From Brevundimonas sp. (GTDB taxonomy: Bacteria; Pseudomonadota; Alphaproteobacteria; Caulobacterales; Caulobacteraceae): a DNA stretch of 63,270 nt. Location of the stretch: the NCBI RefSeq assembly GCF_027487935.1, contig NZ_JAIYCP010000021.1:1-63270 (forward strand), written 5' to 3'. Shown here piece after piece: positions 58,994 to 63,270 of the stretch (the stretch's first letter is position 1; each line of letters starts with the position of its first letter). The notes under the pieces were generated by a model, which was given only the letters and a program-made list of their open reading frames with translations, searched no databases and was not told the DNA's origin. The position numbers and the translations under genes are program-made.

Positions 58994-59737
58994 ATGAGCG
59001 ATTTCAGAAACGGCTATTCGATCCCCGCCTCGGCCGACATGTCGGTGGACGCGGGCCTGCGCAGCTTCATGCTGGGCGTTTACAACAAGCTGGCCCTCGG
59101 CCTGGTAGTCGCCGGAGCCCTGGCCTACGTCACGGGCAATGTCCCGGCCGTCCAGCAACTGCTGTTCGCCGCCGGCCCCGACGGTCGTGTCGGCCTGACC
59201 ATGCTGGGGATGGTGGTGCAGTTCTCGCCGCTGGTCCTGCTGTTTGGCTCGATGTTCTTCATGAAGAACCCGACGGCGGGCGGCGTAAACCTGCTCTACT
59301 GGGCCGTCGTCGCCACCATCGGCGCCGGGATGGGCATCCTGTTCCTGCGCTACACGAACGAATCCATCGCCTCGACCTTCTTCGTGACCGCCGCCGCCTT
59401 CGGTGGACTGAGCCTGTTCGGCTATACGACCAAGAAGGACCTCAGCGGTCTTGGCAGCTTCCTGATCATGGGCGTGATCGGCCTGGTCATCGCCATGCTG
59501 GTCAACATGTTCCTGCAGTCCAGCATGATGGCCCTGATCATCAGCGCCATCGGCGTGCTGATCTTCTCGGGCCTGATCGCCTTCGATACCCAGCGACTGA
59601 AGATGACCTACTATTCCCTTGGCGGCGACCAGGCCGCCATGGGCGTGGCCACAGGGTTTGGAGCCTTGAGCCTGTTCATCAACTTCGTGAACCTGTTCCA
59701 GTTCCTGCTGATGTTCCTGGGCGGCAACCGCGAATAG
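58994..59737 (+). CDS. Bax inhibitor-1/YccA family membrane protein
   Basis: A 247-residue inner-membrane protein with about seven helices. The N-terminus LRSFMLGVYNKLALGLVVAG and the C-terminal stretch GLIAFDTQRLKMTYYSLG, with SLFINFVNLFQFLLMFLG, are characteristic of the family. In bacteria these proteins may leak calcium or interact with FtsH; the role is not readable. GGAGG lies 12 bases before the ATG. An intrinsic terminator follows. Confidence 0.95.
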   Translation: MSDFRNGYSIPASADMSVDAGLRSFMLGVYNKLALGLVVAGALAYVTGNVPAVQQLLFAAGPDGRVGLTMLGMVVQFSPLVLLFGSMFFMKNPTAGGVNLLYWAVVATIGAGMGILFLRYTNESIASTFFVTAAAFGGLSLFGYTTKKDLSGLGSFLIMGVIGLVIAMLVNMFLQSSMMALIISAIGVLIFSGLIAFDTQRLKMTYYSLGGDQAAMGVATGFGALSLFINFVNLFQFLLMFLGGNRE

Positions 59738-59757
59738 GGGTTGCAGCATCAGAACGC

Positions 59758-59791
59758 AGAAAGGCTCCGGCAGAAATGCCGGGGCCTTTTC
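59758..59791 (+). terminator. intrinsic terminator after the BI-1 gene
   Basis: AAAGGC-CCGGC pairs with GCCGG-GCCTTTT around AGAAAT, with one unpaired T and one unpaired G. The run of T ends at the stop codon of the converging DUF2794 gene. Confidence 0.85.
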
Positions 59792-60123
59792 TATTCCACG
59801 ATCCTGAATCTGCGGCTGTCGAAGACGCGCAGCACCTGGGCCAGCTCCCGGCCCCGGCGAAGCACGACACCGCCCTCTCCGATGACCGCCCACTGGCCCT
59901 GTTTGAGCCGCAGGGCGGGGCGTTTTTCAATGCGGTAAAGAGGGGCGTCCCACGAGCGGCGGAAGACGGCGAACTCGGCGAACTCCCGGTGGCCGACCAT
60001 GGCGTAGTCGCGCCACTCGGCCGCCGCCACCATCCGGCCATAGACCCTCAGGATCAGGTCGAGTTCGCGCCGGTCGAAGAAGACCGGACCGGGAACGGAC
60101 GGCAAGTCAGCGGCGTCGCTCAT
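59791..60123 (-). CDS. DUF2794 protein
   Basis: A 110-residue protein with the DUF2794 pattern: FFDRRELDLILRVYGRMVAA, YAMVGHREFAEFAVFRRSWD, RIEKRPALRLKQGQWAVIGE and RGRELAQVLRVFDSRRFRIV. The function is unknown; the family is mainly alphaproteobacterial. It converges on the BI-1 gene. The 365-base region beyond its start has an unassigned structure. Confidence 0.9.
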   Translation of the reverse strand: MSDAADLPSVPGPVFFDRRELDLILRVYGRMVAAAEWRDYAMVGHREFAEFAVFRRSWDAPLYRIEKRPALRLKQGQWAVIGEGGVVLRRGRELAQVLRVFDSRRFRIVE

Positions 60124-60488
60124 CCCGGCAAGGTTAAGCCACCGCCCGGAAAACGCCAGTCGCCTTGCCCGGGGTCAAGACCACCGGGTCGTCGAACGCT
60201 GTGTCCGGAACGCCGCGAACCGAACAATTCGTCACGAACAAGAAATCGCCTCGCTTCCGCCAATCGCCCGCCCCCTTGGGGAGGGACAAGGGACCCATCG
60301 GCTCGTTGGAGTTCGGAGCGTTTCCGGATCCTGAACAGCCCCCCCAGCCCCTCCTGGATCACTCCACCAAGGGCTCTGACGGGCCGATGCTTTTTCGAAG
60401 CAGAGACGCCCGCTCAGCCACCCTCCCCCTCCCGGCAGAGCGGGCGTTTTGCTGTCCAGGCCTTGGGGAGAGCGGTTAGGCCGCGGAC
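60124..60488 (+). other. unassigned 365-base region, possible small RNA ending at 60450
   Basis: No convincing protein gene is present. On the plus strand, hairpins TTCGGA-GCGTT-TCCGGA (about 60315-60331) and TGCTT-TTTCG-AAGCA (60388-60402) precede an intrinsic terminator: ACGCCCGCTC (60406-60415) pairs with GAGCGGGCGT (60438-60447) and is followed by T. The 10-base-pair stem encloses a 22-base loop. The layout suggests a plus-strand RNA, but its start, promoter and identity are unknown. Confidence 0.35.
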
Positions 60489-61802
60489 TCAGGGCAGGAC
60501 GATCTCGACCGGCTCGCCGCCCCGCGTGATGGACATGACCCGGCGTCCCTCCGCGCCCAGCACAGAGGCCAGGTCGTCGAGCCTCGCGATCGGTGCGCCG
60601 TCAATCAGCAGGATCAGGTCACCCGCCAGAAGCCCCTCGGCCGCCGCCGCCGAACCACCCTCGACGGCAAAGACCTGGAACCCTTCCGATACAAGACGCA
60701 CGGACGCACCCCGGGCCATGATCACACCCATACCAATGATGGTCCCAGGCTCCGAAGGGGGCTCCACCGCCAGCGTGGTGCGACCCTCGCGCCCTTCGCG
60801 CAGATAGACCACCTCGAGACGTGTCCCGCGCTCGGCGATGCCGATTGTGGCGGCGACGGTGCCGGCATTGGAGACGGGGCGACCCTGGATCCGGGTCACG
60901 ATGTCACCGCGCTGCAGGCCGGCAGCCTCGGCCGAGGAGCCGGGTGCGACGTCCTCGATCACCGCGCCGCGCACGATGCCGAGACCCAGATCACGCGAGC
61001 GCTCTGCATTGAGGGAGCCGAAAATGGCCCCGGTCGTCCCGCGCCTGACCTCGCCGTTCTCGCGCAATTGGGCGACCACATACATCAGGATGCGGCTGGG
61101 CACGGCGAAGGCGATGCCGTCATTGCCGCCGCCGCCACCCGACAGGATGGAGGTATTGATCCCGATCAGCCGCCCGCGGCTGTCGAGCAGCGGACCACCG
61201 GAATTGCCGGAATTCACCGCCGCATCGGTCTGGATATAGTCCTCGATCCGGTCTCCCATGCCGGAGCGACCGAGACCGGAGATCACACCCATGGTCAGGG
61301 TCTGGTCGAGACCGAGCGGATAGCCGACGGCAAAGGCCAGATCACCCGTGCGCAGGGAATCGGAATTGACCACATCGATCTGCGACAGGCCGGTCGCCTC
61401 GATCTTCAGCACGGCCAGATCGGTCGCCTTGTCGGTGCCGATCAGGACGGCGTCGAAGATGCGGCCGTCGGTCATGTCCACGGTGAATTTCCGTCCGCCC
61501 TCAACCACGTGGTTGTTGGTGACGACGATGCCCTCGCGGGCGTCGATGATGGCACCCGAGCCGCTGGAGATCGGGCGCGGCTCGTTCTCACCCGAACTGG
61601 GCCCCTCGGACTGGCCCAGGGTGGTGACCTGAACCACCGCAGGCAGGGCTCGTTCAAGGCCGGTGGCGAAGGTGAAGACACCGCGCTGGGCGTCGAACGG
61701 CACCGGTGACTGCTGCGCGGCAGCGGGCGTTGCGGCGATCAACGGGACCGCGACGACCAGAGCCAGCACCGACAAACCGCCGGTCCGAATGATGGAACGC
61801 AT
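60489..61802 (-). CDS. DegP/HtrA-family periplasmic serine protease
   Basis: A 437-residue protein with a signal peptide (about 1-29), a trypsin-like domain and two PDZ domains (about 240-335 and 345-435). The catalytic triad is His98 (VVTNNHVVEGG), Asp128 (TDLAVLKIE) and Ser201 (VNSGNSGGPLLD). It degrades or refolds damaged envelope proteins. ATG 61802 is chosen after AGGGGA; TTG 61808 is two codons upstream. A palindrome upstream (61838-61873) may be its operator. The glutamine-rich loop LA is short, like DegQ/MucD. Confidence 0.93.
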   Translation of the reverse strand: MRSIIRTGGLSVLALVVAVPLIAATPAAAQQSPVPFDAQRGVFTFATGLERALPAVVQVTTLGQSEGPSSGENEPRPISSGSGAIIDAREGIVVTNNHVVEGGRKFTVDMTDGRIFDAVLIGTDKATDLAVLKIEATGLSQIDVVNSDSLRTGDLAFAVGYPLGLDQTLTMGVISGLGRSGMGDRIEDYIQTDAAVNSGNSGGPLLDSRGRLIGINTSILSGGGGGNDGIAFAVPSRILMYVVAQLRENGEVRRGTTGAIFGSLNAERSRDLGLGIVRGAVIEDVAPGSSAEAAGLQRGDIVTRIQGRPVSNAGTVAATIGIAERGTRLEVVYLREGREGRTTLAVEPPSEPGTIIGMGVIMARGASVRLVSEGFQVFAVEGGSAAAAEGLLAGDLILLIDGAPIARLDDLASVLGAEGRRVMSITRGGEPVEIVLP

Positions 61803-61837
61803 CGCCAATCCCCTGTTGCTACCCCGACCCTAGACCA

Positions 61838-61873
61838 TTTTTGGTTCGGATCGATTGGTTCCGGTTCCAAAAA
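61838..61873. promoter_or_regulatory. inverted repeat upstream of htrA
   Basis: TTTTTGG (61838-61844) and CCAAAAA (61867-61873) frame a 22-base centre that contains three GGTTC motifs. The repeat lies 36 bases upstream of the htrA start codon and on the other side of the divergent lipoprotein gene, 210 bases away. It may be an operator for an envelope-stress regulator. The surrounding 275-base gap holds nothing else. Confidence 0.5.
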
Positions 61874-62083
61874 GTGGCGCAGACCCGTGCCGGACCCAAA
61901 TCCAGGCCCCGGTCGACGTTGTCCATCAGGGCACAGATTTCCGTCTAGCGCGAGAAATGCGCCATGACGACAGCCCCCGGGCCGGTTCGTCTTCCTGGCG
62001 CAGGGCGCGGCGACCGAAGATTTTCTGATGGGGTGGGCATCCGGAACGGCTGCGGCCGGGTATGTTCACGGCAAGGAGCACCC

Positions 62084-62878
62084 ATGATCGCAAAATCCGT
62101 TCGGCCCATCTGCATCCTGGCCGTTTGCGGCCTTGCTGCCTGTCAGACCGCCCCTGACGCGAACAGCGGCTTCCTCTCCGGCTACGACCGCCTTCAGACT
62201 CTCGAGGACACCGTGCGCGCTTCGGTCCGGCAATACCGCGGCGAGGCGGCAGCCGCTGCGATCGAGCAGGTCTGGCTCGAGCCGACCGTCCTGGTCGGAC
62301 AGGCGGGCGAGGCGCTGACGGCCGAGGAACGCGCCCTGGTGCTGCGCGAGGTCGATCGGCAGGTCTGTTACGAGATCAGCGAGCGGTTCACCCTCGCCGC
62401 AGCGCCCGATGGGACGGCCCGCGTCCGGGCGGCTGTCGTTCGGATCGACGCCACCGCGCCCGCAGGATCGGCCGTCGCGGCCGTGGCCAATGCCTTCATC
62501 CCCGGGCCCGGCACGGTCCGGGTGCCCGGCACCACGGGCGGGCTGGCAGCGGAGGCGGAGTTGCTGGACGCGCGCGGAGGCCAGGCCGCCGCCATTGCCT
62601 GGGCGCGCAACGCCAATGTGCTTGGCACCGATTCGCCGTCCCTCTCGCGCGTGGGCGACGCGCTGCAGCTGGCCGAGCCCTTCGCCGACGCCGTCGGCGA
62701 CGCCTTCGCCCCCGCGGATCGCCCGGTGCGCGCGATCGCCGACCCGGACCCCTGTGGCCGCTATGGTCCCCGCAGCCAGCCGGGAGGCTTCCTGACCCGG
62801 CTGGTGACCGGCCTCTATGTGCCCGAGGTCAATACGGGGACGCGCGAGGCGGCGCCGGCCGAAAGTCCTCGTCCCTAG
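62084..62878 (+). CDS. DUF3313 lipoprotein
   Basis: A 264-residue lipoprotein. The signal peptide ends in a lipobox (LAAC, about residues 17-20). A stretch [11 protein letters not shown] and the following domain of about 200 residues resemble the DUF3313 family. Its function is unknown. ATG 62084 follows AAGGAG; the frame starts 40 codons earlier without conservation. It converges with the acyl-CoA dehydrogenase gene, overlapping 4 bases. Confidence 0.8.
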   Translation: MIAKSVRPICILAVCGLAACQTAPDANSGFLSGYDRLQTLEDTVRASVRQYRGEAAAAAIEQVWLEPTVLVGQAGEALTAEERALVLREVDRQVCYEISERFTLAAAPDGTARVRAAVVRIDATAPAGSAVAAVANAFIPGPGTVRVPGTTGGLAAEAELLDARGGQAAAIAWARNANVLGTDSPSLSRVGDALQLAEPFADAVGDAFAPADRPVRAIADPDPCGRYGPRSQPGGFLTRLVTGLYVPEVNTGTREAAPAESPRP

Positions 62879-63270
62879 AAGGCGCTCTCGCCGGTGATGG
62901 CCCGGCCCAGGATCAGGGCGTGGACGTCGTGGGCACCTTCGTAGGTGTTGACGGTCTCGAGGTTCATGACGTGACGCATGACGTGCATCTCGCCGGTGAT
63001 GCCGGCACCGCCGTGCATGTCGCGAGCGACGCGGGCGATATCCAGGGCCTTGCCGCAGTTGTTGCGCTTCATCATCGAAATGGCCTCGGGGACCCAGGCC
63101 CCCTGGTCAAGCAGCCGGCCCAGCGCCAGCGCGCCCTCGAAGCCGAGGAAGATCTCGGTCTGCATGTCGGCCAGCTTCTTCTGCACCAGTTGGCGCGACG
63201 AAAGCGGGCGGCCGAACAGCATCCGCTCGCCGACATAGTCGCGGGTCAGGTGGAAACAGGCCTCGGCCGC
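62875..63270 (-). CDS. gcdH: glutaryl-CoA dehydrogenase, C-terminal part (cut by window edge)
   Basis: At least 131 residues of a flavin-dependent acyl-CoA dehydrogenase; the 5' end lies beyond the window. The last segment matches GcdH strongly: [60 protein letters not shown] and [20 protein letters not shown]. GcdH oxidises and decarboxylates glutaryl-CoA to crotonyl-CoA in lysine and tryptophan breakdown. The catalytic glutamate is in NTYEG. Confidence 0.9.
   Translation of the reverse strand, partial: AAEACFHLTRDYVGERMLFGRPLSSRQLVQKKLADMQTEIFLGFEGALALGRLLDQGAWVPEAISMMKRNNCGKALDIARVARDMHGGAGITGEMHVMRHVMNLETVNTYEGAHDVHALILGRAITGESAF

Noticed and set aside
60124..60488. tmRNA, SRP RNA, RNase P RNA or 6S RNA
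   Set aside because: The diagnostic conserved segments of tmRNA, SRP RNA and RNase P RNA are absent; the usual 6S neighbours (zapA, fau) are also absent.
61842..61868. LexA (SOS) box GTTC-N7-GTTC before htrA
   Set aside because: The GTTC copies are spaced 10 and 2 bases apart, not 7.

Overview
The window looks like a stretch of a Caulobacterales chromosome, most probably Brevundimonas or a close relative. The base composition is very GC-rich. The DnaA, GyrB and RecF proteins have alphaproteobacterial character, and my recollection of Caulobacter DnaA matches this DnaA closely over the AAA+ and DNA-binding domains. CcrM-type GANTC sites sit in the dnaA promoter region. Genes such as a DUF1134 (EipA) protein, a DUF2794 protein and a UDP-sulfoquinovose synthase fit this group. 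The genus assignment is inference; no search was run.

Layout. 1-9.4 kb: the end of a dispersed inverted repeat, gamma-glutamyltransferase, a tRNA-Arg(ACG), a subtilisin-type autotransporter, an SbtA-type bicarbonate permease divergent from a LysR regulator, and a hybrid histidine kinase. 9.5-11.2 kb: a solitary cytosine-C5 DNA methyltransferase and a small secreted protein. 11.2-21 kb: a replication block on the minus strand, transcribed echA, rpsT, dnaA, dnaN, a PH-like membrane protein, a broken 5' piece of recF, a YdeI-family gene, full recF and gyrB. 21-29 kb: mutM, cytochrome c', an OPT transporter, PAP2 phosphatase, TypA, GlsB, an XRE regulator and HisN. The intergenic gaps of the 17.7-28.9 kb part are filled by six palindromic heptamer-repeat elements.

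29.7-35 kb: an alpha/beta hydrolase with two tandem exported methyltransferase-like proteins, an Hsp20 gene with a heat-shock promoter and a ROSE-like RNA thermometer, and a pentapeptide-repeat protein. 35-47 kb: sugar-phosphate and envelope genes (gpmA, phosphomannomutase, glmM, glmS, galU, a family 9 glycosyltransferase) with a RibD-like deaminase, an FAD protein, a YeiH exporter and DUF805. 47.5-54.7 kb: translation genes infC (probable AUU start), rpmI, rplT, pheS, pheT, interrupted by an MFS transporter and an unknown gene. 54.8-63.3 kb: EipA, a UDP-sulfoquinovose synthase with a partner reductase, GNAT, RNA 2',3'-cyclic phosphodiesterase, BI-1, DUF2794, a DegP protease, a DUF3313 lipoprotein and the C-terminal part of a glutaryl-CoA dehydrogenase cut by the window edge.

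How the genes work together. The minus-strand block supplies the initiator, sliding clamp, repair loader and gyrase. GlmM, GlmS, GalU and the phosphomannomutase supply activated sugars for the envelope. SqdB and its neighbour probably make sulfolipid. HtrA, BI-1, GlsB, EipA and Hsp20 are envelope or stress functions. The most unusual signals are non-coding: the heptamer palindromes, the recF remnant, the inverted CACAAMGGA repeat, the ROSE-like thermometer, the AUU start of infC and a pseudoknot-like leader before rpmI.
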